This document shows, one piece after another, positions 1-7,648 of a stretch of DNA of 16,763 bases (position 1 is the first letter of the stretch; the number at the start of each line of letters is the position of its first letter). This DNA comes from an uncultured Synergistales bacterium (GTDB lineage Bacteria > Synergistota > Synergistia > Synergistales > Aminobacteriaceae). The stretch lies in the NCBI GenBank assembly GCA_905234205.1, contig CAJOGG010000048.1:1-16763 (forward strand), read 5' to 3'. A model generated the notes under the pieces. That model was not told the origin of the DNA. It did not search any database and was given only the letters and a program-made list of their open reading frames with translations. The translations under genes and the position numbers were made by a program.

Positions 1-455
1 TTAGGAGAAAAATATAAACTTGCTATTCTGTCAGTCAAGACTCTGTTAGCTTCTTCAGGAAATGGCAACGCTAAATCATGACTCCTCAAGCCTGCCTCAA
101 CGTGTCCAACCGGAATATGACGATAAAATCCAGCTAAAGCCGCCGCAAAAGTCGTTGAAGTATCGCCATGTACGAGAATCATATCTTGTTTGAAAGCGTC
201 AAGAAATTTCCCCGTGCCTTCAAGTACACTCGCGGTTATGTGATCAAGCGTTTGATTTTGCCTCATGATATTAAGATCAACGTCAGAGATTAAACCGAAA
301 TCATCAAGAGCTTGTTTCAACATGTCTGTGTGTTGACCAGTCGCTAAAGTCGTAACGTGAAAGTCTGGATTTTTGCGTAACTCAAGAATCACTGGTGCCA
401 TTTTTATAGCTTCGGGGCGCGTTCCTACTACACATGTAATTTTTCTCATCGTCAT
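1..455 (-). CDS. wecB: UDP-N-acetylglucosamine 2-epimerase (partial, N-terminal part)
   Basis: This is the N-terminal ~150 residues of a non-hydrolysing UDP-GlcNAc 2-epimerase, which interconverts UDP-GlcNAc and UDP-ManNAc for envelope polysaccharides. I translated it by hand; it runs off the left edge without a stop. Visible family blocks are the N-terminal [41 protein letters not shown], and GHVEAGLRS followed by [13 protein letters not shown]. The GHVEAGLRS block carries active-site residues in this family. Two starts are possible, ATG at 455 and ATG at 449. I favour 455: it overlaps the stop of the upstream wecA-like gene as ATGA and has a GAGG about 5 bases upstream, which suggests translational coupling. 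Its position after upp matches the upp-mnaA neighbourhood known from Firmicutes. The C-terminal half is unseen. Confidence 0.93.
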   Translation of the reverse strand, partial: MTMRKITCVVGTRPEAIKMAPVILELRKNPDFHVTTLATGQHTDMLKQALDDFGLISDVDLNIMRQNQTLDHITASVLEGTGKFLDAFKQDMILVHGDTSTTFAAALAGFYRHIPVGHVEAGLRSHDLALPFPEEANRVLTDRIASLYFSP

Positions 456-1308
456 AATAGCCTCAAATATAACTGCAATCCTAAGAACAACATCAAAACT
501 TGCAACGCTAAAATTATGGTTACGGTTAAAATATTGGAGCCGGTTAAAGAGATTAATATGTGGTGTAAATGCTTCTTATCCGGATAAAATGGTGATTTGC
601 CCGACAACATTCGCCTTGTGAATGCCGTCAACGTATCTACGACAGGAATCCCTCCGAACATAATCATCAAGCTCACTAGCTCGTAAAGCCTTATATATGG
701 CAGTCGGGGTAAAACTATCGTAAGAAAGTGTGAGGCAAATAAATATCCAAGCAACGTACCGCGGGGAAATTCCAACAAAGCACACCCAACGCCATTGCCC
801 CCATGTAGATTCCTGCGTAAGAGTTTCCAAGCATGAACAACGCAACCGACGACGCTATAAATATCGAAATGCAAAGGCCGTTCATTCCGTCAATGAGATT
901 ATAAGCACTCGTTACGCCTGCAAGCCAGATAATAGCAATAACGCTCACGATTATATTCGCATTCAATGGCAACACTACCAAACTCGACGCTATCATATGT
1001 AAAGCAAGCCTCAAAAACGGACTCAAGGAACACATGTCATCAAGATAGCCACAGAAGAATATCAATGTTCCTCCGGTTGCAATAAAACGAAGCTCGGGCA
1101 TCTCTTCAGACATTATCACAGCCATCAAGAGATACCCTGCCCATAATCCTAAGCCTGCGCCTCGTGGCATTTTGCCTTTGTGAATTTTCCTAGCGTCAGG
1201 TATATCGATTATTCCGTATATGCCGGCCAACCTTATTGATACAGGTGCAGTCAGTCCGCCCCAGAAAAAACCGATAATGATGAATATAAATAATTTTACG
1301 TCAATCAA
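452..1308 (-). pseudogene. Undecaprenyl-phosphate sugar-1-phosphate transferase, WecA/TagO type, disrupted
   Basis: This is a polytopic membrane enzyme of the WecA/TagO/MraY superfamily, which loads a sugar-1-phosphate onto undecaprenyl phosphate at the inner face of the membrane. The first frame (1308 to 715) carries the DD pair in GYLDDMCSLSP (residues 90-91), NLIDGMNGL (137-145) and WNFP (179-182), then hits a stop. The second frame (from about 766 to 452) continues with [11 protein letters not shown], the GIPVVDTL loop and the C-terminal histidine motif KKHLHH. The two frames differ by -1 at about 743-766, and the Mg-binding GD(S/G)G motif expected there is absent. A single deletion of about 25 bases would explain both (inference). 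The start is TTG at 1308, nine bases after the stop of rpiB-upp; a stop at 1315-1317 blocks anything earlier. The 3' end overlaps wecB. As written, the gene cannot give an active transferase. Confidence 0.85.
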
Positions 1309-1317
1309 TTTGATTTA

Positions 1318-2412
1318 CTACTTTGTCCCGAATAATCTGTCGCCAGCGTCCCCAAGACCAGGCACTATATAACCATGATCATTCAGGTGTGAGTCAAGCG
1401 ACGCTATGAATATATCAACTTCGGGGTGAACTTTGTGTACGCATTCAATTCCATCAGGAGCTGCGATTAAGCATACTAACGAAATTTTCTTGCCACCACG
1501 TTTCTTGATTAGGCTAATAGCTTCGGCCGATGAACCTCCAGTAGCCAACATTGGATCAAGCACAAATATATCGCGGTCTTCAATGTCAAACGGGAGCTTG
1601 CAATAATATTCAATTGGCTTCAAAGTTTCAGGGTCTCTGTATAGTCCAATATGTCCGACTTTTGCGTTAGGAACGATGCTCAATATACCGTCAACCATTC
1701 CTAAGCCGGCCCTTAACACTGGAACAATCGCTAACTTTTTGCCTTCAATCGTGTGAGCTATAGTTTTTGCTATAGGTGTCTGAACTTCTTTCTCTGTCAA
1801 TGGCAAGCTTCTCGTGATTTCGTAGACCATTAAGCCTGCTATTTCCTGAACGAGTTCTCGGAACTGTTTCACGCTGGTGTTTACGTCGCGAATTATGCCC
1901 ATTTTATGCTGAACTAACGGGTGATTGAATATTACTACGCGGCCACTTCCATGAGATTGAACGCTCAAAGTAGAATGCTCGGCCATTGAGATTTTGTTCA
2001 AGCGTCGTATATGCCTGCCACCCTCAAATTCCGTGTTGAAATACATATCGAGAATCGGGGCAACTTGTTCTGGCGTGATGACGTTTCCGCCCATTGTGAT
2101 AACGTTGATATTGTTGTGAGCCTTGGCCATTTTCGCGCTGTTGAGATCGTTGCAAGGGATTGCTCTGATACCGGGGATTTTGTTAGCCGCGATTGAGATT
2201 CCGAAGCCTGTTCCGCACAATAAAATCCCGACATCTGCTTCCTCGTTAGCTACTGCATGAGCCACTTTGAAAGCTACATCGGGATAATCGTCGTCTTTAT
2301 CAAACTCATAAGCCCCAAAATCGTTAAGCTCAAATTTTCTTGAAGCCAAATATGCTACAACTGCGTCCTTTAGCTTAATGCCTATATGGTCGCAACCAAG
2401 AGCTATTTTCAT
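1318..2412 (-). CDS. RpiB-Upp fusion: ribose-5-phosphate isomerase B plus uracil phosphoribosyltransferase
   Basis: One 364-residue reading frame encodes two complete cytosolic enzymes. Residues 1-142 are RpiB, which interconverts ribose-5-phosphate and ribulose-5-phosphate: GCDH near the N-terminus, [15 protein letters not shown] with the catalytic Cys, KAHNNINV with the His, and GGRHIRR at the end. Residues from about 143 to 364 are Upp, which makes UMP from uracil and [25 protein letters not shown], the PRPP loop [10 protein letters not shown], and the C-terminal [18 protein letters not shown]. Met143 at 1986 is where a free Upp would begin, but no Shine-Dalgarno precedes it, so a fused product is expected. 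The start at 2412 has AAAGGAG eight bases upstream and an extended -10 promoter further up. Both parts look catalytically intact. The gene leads the wecA-wecB operon. Metabolically the pair links pentose phosphate, the PRPP precursor, with pyrimidine salvage. Confidence 0.95.
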   Translation of the reverse strand: MKIALGCDHIGIKLKDAVVAYLASRKFELNDFGAYEFDKDDDYPDVAFKVAHAVANEEADVGILLCGTGFGISIAANKIPGIRAIPCNDLNSAKMAKAHNNINVITMGGNVITPEQVAPILDMYFNTEFEGGRHIRRLNKISMAEHSTLSVQSHGSGRVVIFNHPLVQHKMGIIRDVNTSVKQFRELVQEIAGLMVYEITRSLPLTEKEVQTPIAKTIAHTIEGKKLAIVPVLRAGLGMVDGILSIVPNAKVGHIGLYRDPETLKPIEYYCKLPFDIEDRDIFVLDPMLATGGSSAEAISLIKKRGGKKISLVCLIAAPDGIECVHKVHPEVDIFIASLDSHLNDHGYIVPGLGDAGDRLFGTK

Positions 2413-2450
2413 GTGAACAACTCCTTTAATAAAGTCAAATTTTAGGCATT

Positions 2451-2459
2451 ATTATAGCA
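2451..2459 (-). promoter_or_regulatory. Extended -10 promoter of the rpiB-upp operon
   Basis: On the minus strand this reads TGCTATAAT, a perfect extended -10 element (TGnTATAAT), about 38 bases upstream of the rpiB-upp ATG. I see no good TTGACA-like -35 at 16-18 bases, which is acceptable for extended -10 promoters. It would give a leader of roughly 30 bases. Confidence 0.55.
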
Positions 2460-2495
2460 AGGTCCACAATGAATTTAGCTGCTTATATTTACGAT

Positions 2496-3483
2496 TTACT
2501 TCAGAGCTTTGGCAAGTGCATTGATATATTCGTCTTGTACTTTAGTGCCTATATCAGAGTCAGGGAAGTAAGCTTCAAAACCGTGAAACACTCCTGGAAT
2601 AACATGAAGTTCAACAGGTACACCAGCCTGCAATAATCTTTGAGCATACGTGATGTCCTCGTCTCTGAACGGATCCAAACTTCCCACCATGATATACGCC
2701 GGGGGTAAATTCGATAAATCTTCAGCTGTTGCCGAGGAGGCATATTGTGAAACGTTCTCGGGATTCTTTGTGCCTAGATACATTTCCCAAGCCGTGATAT
2801 TGAAATCCCTGTTCCAAACTCTGTGATCGATAAGAAGTCGTTGTAGTTCTGTAGTCAAGCATTGGATATAAAGGCATATGGAAATATAACGCGGGGCCTT
2901 TCTCGTCCCTGACTCTTAAAGCTAATGCAGCAGTCAATCCACCACCGGCACTTTGTCCAGCAACAGCAACTTTTTCACGATTAACTGGCAACTTCTCAAC
3001 AAGCCACTTTAAAGCCTCCATACAGTCGTCCAAGTCGGCAGGATAAGGAAATTTTGGGGCAAGCCTGTAATCCGGAGCTACGACAATGCAATTTGCCCTC
3101 TTCACAATCTTCAACAACAATGCCTCGTCTTGTTCAGGAGTTCCGAGAATATGTCCGCCACCATGAATCCAGAGCAATGCCGGGAGCTTTGTGCCTTCTT
3201 CACGAGATTTTGGCGCGTAGATTCTGACTCGTAATTGTGAGCTGATCATTTCGTCATAAACTTCAACTGCTTCATCTTTGGGCAAGTCTTCGGGTTTTAC
3301 GATAAAGAGTTCCTGTGCTGCGTTCAAAGTTTCTGCGGTGATTGTTATTTCTGGTAAGACCATAAAATTCTGTTTGAGTTCGGAAGTGATTCTTTCGTTG
3401 AGATTCCAAGGCTGAATTTCGTTGGCTGATGATACACTGCAAATAGCTGCAACTAATAATAGCGCGAGAAAAATTTTTCTCAT
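2496..3483 (-). pseudogene. Secreted alpha/beta hydrolase, HSL-type esterase, frameshifted
   Basis: This is an alpha/beta hydrolase of the hormone-sensitive-lipase type, expected to hydrolyse short-chain esters; the natural substrate is unknown. The precursor begins MRKIFLALLLVAAICSVSSA, a clear signal peptide, so the product should be exported. I place the start at ATG 3483 rather than 3522 because it begins exactly at the signal peptide and follows an AAGGA. The oxyanion-hole motif HGGG lies at residues 107-110 and the nucleophile elbow GQSAGGG at 176-182 (Ser178), where the family usually has GDSAGG. The frame is lost at about 2820-2835. The other frame, about +1, carries WNRDFNITAW, the Asp motif GSLDPFRDE and the His motif GVFHGFE, then stops at 2496. 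All triad residues therefore exist in the DNA but not in one frame. This is a recent pseudogene or a sequencing indel. Confidence 0.88.
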
Positions 3484-3526
3484 GATGATTCTTACTTCCT
3501 TTCGTGTTGAAATATGCCTCATTATA

Positions 3527-3553
3527 CAAAAACGACCCTGAATTTCTTCAGAG
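3527..3553 (-). terminator. Rho-independent terminator of argG
   Basis: On the minus strand, 13 bases after the argG stop, a 7-bp stem (CTCTGAA with TTCAGGG, including one G-U pair) closes a GAAA tetraloop and is followed by TCGTTTTT. It should end argG transcription before the esterase gene, which must then have its own promoter. A TATAAT just downstream on the same strand (about 3520-3525) could be that promoter's -10, though I see no clear -35. Confidence 0.7.
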
Positions 3554-3566
3554 CCGCCTTACGTGT

Positions 3567-4799
3567 TTATGCCTCAATCGGAATTTCTGCTTCGTCTTGT
3601 CTTGGCCAAGTTGATGTCCATGTTCTAACGGGTAAGCCCCAAATGTTTATAAAGCCTACTGCCGCGGAATGGTCAAACGTATCTCCCTCGGAGTAAGTCG
3701 CAAGGTCGTGCCTGTAAATGCTCTTGGAAGTCTTCAACCCTCTAACAACTGCCTGGCCCTTGAACAATCTCATCTTGACTGTACCATTTACGAATTTTTG
3801 CGTGTCATTGATGAAAGCGTTTATGGCGTCGCGCAACGGTGAGAACCAATAGCCCTCGTATGTTAATTCAGCAAAGCGAGTCTCAAGCTCACGTTTAGTC
3901 TTCAGGACTTGTTTATCAAGCGTAAGAGTCTCCATAGCTCTGTGAGCCGCCAACAACGTTACAGACCCCGGGCACTCGTAAACTTCACGCGACTTGAATC
4001 CCACAAGCCTATCTTCAATCATATCTACACGACCAATTCCGTGACGTCCAGCAATTTTATTTAACTTCTGAATCAATTCTACTCCGTGCATTCTTTCGCC
4101 ATTAAGCTCAACAGGTATTCCGCCCTCAAAACTAATCTCAACAAATTCCGGAGCATCAGGCCCTTCAATCGGATTACTTGTCATCTCGTAAGCGTCCTCG
4201 GGAGGTTCATTCCATGGATCTTCGAGCAAGCCGCATTCAATTGAGCGTCCCCATAAATTATCGTCGGTGCTATATGGTGAAGCTGCTGTAGCTCTTACAG
4301 GGATTCCGTGTTTAGCTGCGTATTCGATCTCTGCTTCTCTTGTGAAGTGCCAATCTCTAACGGGAGCTAATACTTTAATTTTGGGATTTAGAGCCGTAGC
4401 ACACACTTCAATTCTTACCTGGTCTTGGCCTTTTCCCGTGCAACCATGAGCAACTGCAACCGCGCCTTCTTTGTTGGCAATGTCAACGAGAGTCTTAGCT
4501 ATTAACGGACGAGACAAAGCTGACACCAAAGGATAAGTGCCTTGATACATTGCGTTAGCTTTAAGTGATGGGTAAACGTAATTCTCTACGAAAGTTTTTT
4601 TAAGGTCAAATATATAAGCCTTGATTGCTCCACTATGAAGAGCTTTCGATTTCGCCGCTTGTAAATCAACGTCTTTTTGTCCGACGTCAGCTGTCATTGT
4701 GATAACGTCGTAACCTTGTTCTGTCAACCACATAACAGCAACACTTGTATCGAGTCCACCACTGTAAGCTAATACGGCCTTTCCCTTTTTCTCTGGCAT
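3567..4799 (-). CDS. argG: Argininosuccinate synthase
   Basis: This enzyme joins citrulline and aspartate with ATP to form argininosuccinate, the penultimate step of arginine synthesis in the cytosol. The ATP-binding loop AYSGGLDTS is at residues 11-19. Other family blocks are TADVGQ, YPLVSALSRPLIAK, AHGCTGKGQDQVR, SPYSTDDNLWGRSIE, LEDPWNEPPED, GRVDMIEDRLVGFKSREVYE, and WFSPLRDAINAF. At 410 residues it has the normal family length and no visible gap. The start at 4799 follows an AAGGAA about 10 bases upstream. The gene appears monocistronic, with a terminator immediately after it. No other arg gene is in the window. Upstream it diverges from a restriction endonuclease gene, with 91 bases between the two starts. 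Confidence 0.97.
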   Translation of the reverse strand: MPEKKGKAVLAYSGGLDTSVAVMWLTEQGYDVITMTADVGQKDVDLQAAKSKALHSGAIKAYIFDLKKTFVENYVYPSLKANAMYQGTYPLVSALSRPLIAKTLVDIANKEGAVAVAHGCTGKGQDQVRIEVCATALNPKIKVLAPVRDWHFTREAEIEYAAKHGIPVRATAASPYSTDDNLWGRSIECGLLEDPWNEPPEDAYEMTSNPIEGPDAPEFVEISFEGGIPVELNGERMHGVELIQKLNKIAGRHGIGRVDMIEDRLVGFKSREVYECPGSVTLLAAHRAMETLTLDKQVLKTKRELETRFAELTYEGYWFSPLRDAINAFINDTQKFVNGTVKMRLFKGQAVVRGLKTSKSIYRHDLATYSEGDTFDHSAAVGFINIWGLPVRTWTSTWPRQDEAEIPIEA

Positions 4800-4840
4800 G
4801 TGTAAAGATTCCTTCTTTCACAAAAATTTATAATGCTTTA

Positions 4841-4851
4841 TGATAATATCA
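4841..4851. promoter_or_regulatory. Small palindrome in the argG / endonuclease divergent region
   Basis: TGATAATATCA is a perfect inverted repeat around a central base (5-bp arms). It lies in the AT-rich 91-base gap between argG and the divergent endonuclease gene. It could be an operator for either gene. It does not match the 18-base ARG box consensus well enough for me to call it an ArgR site. AT-rich intergenic DNA often contains such short repeats by chance. Confidence 0.25.
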
Positions 4852-4890
4852 CATATAAAGACTTCATCAGGAGTGTGCATTTAAGAACGC

Positions 4891-5628
4891 ATGGATGGAA
4901 TCGTAACTGCCAATGATATTTATGATGCTCTTATTTATGGCTATAAGATTCAAGAATTAACAGGGGCAATAAAATTTCAGTTAGGTGACGTAAAAGTGTC
5001 CGTAAAACGTAGAGACGTTATCGGGGGAATCCTTCAAGAATGGCTTGAGCTGTGGTTAAAAAAACTAGGAATAGACTACATGCCAAACCCTCAGGTAAAC
5101 ATGCCGCCCGATATTTATCTTGATCCCACTGACATTACACGAGGTTGGCTGGAAATTAAGGCCTTCAATCGCAACGACACACCTAGATTTTCGATAGCAT
5201 ACTTCAGAACTTTTCCAGAGGAATTAATCAAGCGTCCTTGGCACTTAGACACGGACTACTTAATATTCGGCTATGTTATTGACGAGAGAACAGGAAATGT
5301 GAAAATCAAGGATCTATGGCTCAAAAAGATTTGGCAAATCACGAAACCGATGACCAACTGGCCATTGACAGTGCAATTTAAGAATGATGTGCTTCATGAG
5401 ATAAGGCCTTGTCGTTGGTACTCAAGCAATAGAAATTTACAGGTGTTTGAATGTCTTGAAGATTTTCTGTCAGCTTTTGAGAAAGCAATGTATCAGAATC
5501 CCGAAACACGTTATGAGGCAGTCAACTGGCAAAATAAATTCAAGTTAAGCTATCGAAAACATTATGGACGCGATATAAAGATTCCAAAGTGGGAAAAGAT
5601 TATGAGCAAATATGGCTGGGGAGATTAG
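4891..5628 (+). CDS. Type II restriction endonuclease, NgoBV-like (PD-(D/E)XK)
   Basis: I recognise this 245-residue protein as resembling the NgoBV/NlaIV family of type II restriction enzymes, whose characterised members cut GGNNCC. Features supporting this are the N-terminal NDIYDALIYG, DVIGGILQEWLELW, HLDTDYLIFGYVID, and IKDLWLKKIWQIT. The nuclease core is visible as P73-D74 in MPPDIYL and E88-I-K90 in WLEIKAF, the spacing expected for PD-(D/E)XK enzymes. Target specificity is inference. The gene is the only plus-strand gene in the interior of the window. No DNA methyltransferase lies beside it, although type II systems normally pair the two. The ATG at 4891 is the first possible start because an in-frame stop lies at 4882-4884. 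The nearest AGGAG is 17 bases upstream, too far to be ideal, so translation may be weak. Its last 29 bases overlap the 3' end of folC tail to tail. Confidence 0.8.
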   Translation: MDGIVTANDIYDALIYGYKIQELTGAIKFQLGDVKVSVKRRDVIGGILQEWLELWLKKLGIDYMPNPQVNMPPDIYLDPTDITRGWLEIKAFNRNDTPRFSIAYFRTFPEELIKRPWHLDTDYLIFGYVIDERTGNVKIKDLWLKKIWQITKPMTNWPLTVQFKNDVLHEIRPCRWYSSNRNLQVFECLEDFLSAFEKAMYQNPETRYEAVNWQNKFKLSYRKHYGRDIKIPKWEKIMSKYGWGD

Positions 5629-6904
5629 ATTTGAGCCAGCCTAATAAATATAGACTTCCACAGACGAGCGTTATATCGTTCTGGTTGAGCTTGGCTCGTG
5701 AAATTGCGTCGAATGGACTAACAAAACTTTCAGGAGAATTTGACCATGTGAAATTTTTTGCGGCGTTCAATACTTCTTCAGGGGGACAAGCGCGTGACAT
5801 TCCCGGTACTGTCGTGAAATATATCTTGGGCTTGAGAAACTTGTTTAATAACCCAATGCAGCCTGGATAATTCTTGTCCCTCATAGCCGCGTATACAACG
5901 CTGAAATTTTTCGCAGGCCATAAACTTTTTACACTCTCACATAAATTCTTGACTCCATCAAAATTATGACCTCCATCAAGAATCATTACGGGGTTGCGTG
6001 AGATTATCTCAAGACGACCAGGCCAAGAAGCTTTTCTCATGCCTTCAAGGATCGAATCATGCGAAATTTTCGGGAACGAGTCTTTCACACAAGCTATAGC
6101 CGATAAAGCCAACGCAGCGTTATTAATTTGATACTTGCCTATTAAATTTGTGTGTACGTTGTTGAGATTAAGAAGCTGTGAACGAAAATCAAACACGTTG
6201 CTTTCAGGAGATATATTTACGTTATCGAGCTTAACACACTCTGGAACAATAAATGGCTTAGCAAATTTTTCTGCGCAGACTCGTTTGAACATAGGCAGTA
6301 AAGACTCATCAACTCCAGCAAAACATGCAGGCGTATCAGATTTAACCACGTCGAATTTTTCCCCGGCTATGCTCTCAAGAGTTGGGCCAAGATATTCAGT
6401 ATGGTCAATCGAGATCGAAGCAATTACGGAGCATACAGTGTTACTCATAGTGTTAGTAGCGTCGAGTTTTCCTCCTAGACCAGCTTCAATTACTCCCACG
6501 TCGATATTCTCCTTACGAGCTAATAGAAAAGCACAGGCAGTTAATAATTCGAAGTATGAGGGCAAACTTTCATTTGGGAAAATTTTCGTGATAACTTCAT
6601 CAGCAGCTTCAAGCCATTTTTCCGGAGATAAAGCTTTACCGTCGATTAAAAGCCTTTCGCCTGGACTCTCTAAATGCGGACTCGAGTAAAAGCCTGTTTT
6701 GTAACCTGACGCTTGAAAGATTGAGGAGATGAACGCGCCAGTAGAGCCTTTACCGTTTGTACCGACTATGTGAATGGATTTGAAAGAGTCTTGAGGATTC
6801 CCGAGCCTTGATAATAATCGCGCGATTCGTTCGAGCCCGGGAATTATCTTGTTAGTTGAGTGAGCGCAAAGAACTTCTTCGAAAGTGTCAAACGAATTTA
6901 TCAT
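5600..6904 (-). CDS. folC: Folylpolyglutamate synthase / dihydrofolate synthase
   Basis: FolC is a Mur-ligase-fold enzyme that adds glutamate to dihydropteroate and/or tetrahydrofolate using ATP. The P-loop HIVGTNGKGST is at residues 45-55. It is followed by FYSSPHLESPGERLLIDG, SYFELLTACAFLLA, VGVIEAGLGGKLDATN, SISIDHTEYLG, the glutamate-ligase segment WPGRLEII, and LDGGHNFDGVK. At 434 residues it has normal length. The start at 6904 overlaps the SPOR gene stop as ATGA, giving tight translational coupling at the end of the division operon. Whether it has one or both activities cannot be told from sequence alone. The 3' end overlaps the converging endonuclease gene, and I see no terminator between them. 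Confidence 0.95.
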   Translation of the reverse strand: MINSFDTFEEVLCAHSTNKIIPGLERIARLLSRLGNPQDSFKSIHIVGTNGKGSTGAFISSIFQASGYKTGFYSSPHLESPGERLLIDGKALSPEKWLEAADEVITKIFPNESLPSYFELLTACAFLLARKENIDVGVIEAGLGGKLDATNTMSNTVCSVIASISIDHTEYLGPTLESIAGEKFDVVKSDTPACFAGVDESLLPMFKRVCAEKFAKPFIVPECVKLDNVNISPESNVFDFRSQLLNLNNVHTNLIGKYQINNAALALSAIACVKDSFPKISHDSILEGMRKASWPGRLEIISRNPVMILDGGHNFDGVKNLCESVKSLWPAKNFSVVYAAMRDKNYPGCIGLLNKFLKPKIYFTTVPGMSRACPPEEVLNAAKNFTWSNSPESFVSPFDAISRAKLNQNDITLVCGSLYLLGWLKSNLPSHICS

Positions 6905-7637
6905 TTTGCCGGTGGAAACGAGAAGCTCCCTTTGTAACCTAATTTCTTCATGGCATTCACAACTTTTTCAGCCGAACTCTTGTTAGCGCCACCCTGTACC
7001 CAAACTTTGAAGTGTTTTGACGCAGGATTTTGATACACCGTAGCTTTATAGCCGGCCTTGTTGATTTTGTTCGCAGCCTCTTGAGCCCCAGATTTCGACG
7101 TATAAGCCCCGATCTGAACACGCCATTGTTTGTTAGCCGGTAAACTCGAAGCCTTTGTTGTTGTCGCAGCAGCAGTTTTCTTGACCGTAGCATTTGAAGT
7201 TGATTTCGCTGTAGTAGCCTTTTTGGCTTGTTGTGATGAAGTCGTGTCGTCGCTACGCTTATGGTTTTGGTGGATTGAGCTTGAGGGACAGCAACGGCTA
7301 TAGCTAGAAAATCGTTTTGAGGTTCTGGTCTAGTCTCTGTCAACTTTGGTTCCTTAGAAATTTCCGCTGATACAGGAACATTTGCTAAGGATAAAACCAT
7401 TTCGGCGTCAGAACTTTTAATCTCGCCACGCTCAGCCATTAAGGCAGGTGCTTCAGCATAAGCTCTCGTTGATGAAATTCCAGGGGAAGATTTCAGGCCA
7501 TTAAGGAAAAATTGACGTCCAGCAATAACGAGTAAAGCTACGGCAGCAATGCTAACAATCGGCAAAACCATATCTCCAAACGAAGGGAGCATACCGCGTT
7601 TCTTGATACCTCTTCTAACCATTGCACGTCTGGACAT
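6901..7637 (-). pseudogene. Membrane-anchored SPOR-domain protein, one-base frameshift
   Basis: The protein is a single-pass inner-membrane protein with a C-terminal SPOR domain, which in known proteins binds denuded septal peptidoglycan. It has a basic cytoplasmic start (MSRRAMVRRGIKKR), a transmembrane helix at about residues 24-44, and a low-complexity Ala/Thr/Lys/Ser linker. The initial frame runs 7637 to 6957, but its end is a nonsense Arg/Leu-rich tail. Moving to the -1 frame at the A4 run (plus-strand T4 at 7265-7268) gives a linker KRSDDTTSSQQAKK and then a complete SPOR domain of 74 residues: WRVQIGAY, AANKINKAGYKA, HFKVWVQGG, VVNAMKKLGYKG. That frame stops at 6901-6903 and overlaps the folC start. 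The repaired protein would be about 245 residues. No canonical slippery heptamer is present, so an indel or sequencing error is likelier than programmed frameshifting. Confidence 0.88.
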
Positions 7638-7648
7638 AATTTCGCCCC

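Noticed and set aside
4841..4851. ArgR binding site (ARG box) upstream of argG
   Set aside because: The palindrome is shorter than an ARG box and lacks the expected half-site sequence, so I list it only as a possible operator.
4800..4890. Remnant of a methyltransferase gene before the endonuclease
   Set aside because: The short frame ending at 4884 shows no methyltransferase motif, and the gap is too short and AT-rich to judge.
5589..5870. A 93-codon plus-strand frame overlapping the end of the endonuclease gene
   Set aside because: It lies antisense to folC, whose sequence is clearly conserved, and has no recognisable features of its own.
6135..6689. A 184-codon plus-strand open frame
   Set aside because: It is entirely antisense to folC, has no good ribosome binding site, and resembles no family I know.
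7255..7275. Programmed -1 ribosomal frameshifting in the SPOR gene
   Set aside because: The site is a plain A4 run without an X-XXY-YYZ heptamer, and I see no strong following hairpin. An indel is the simpler explanation.
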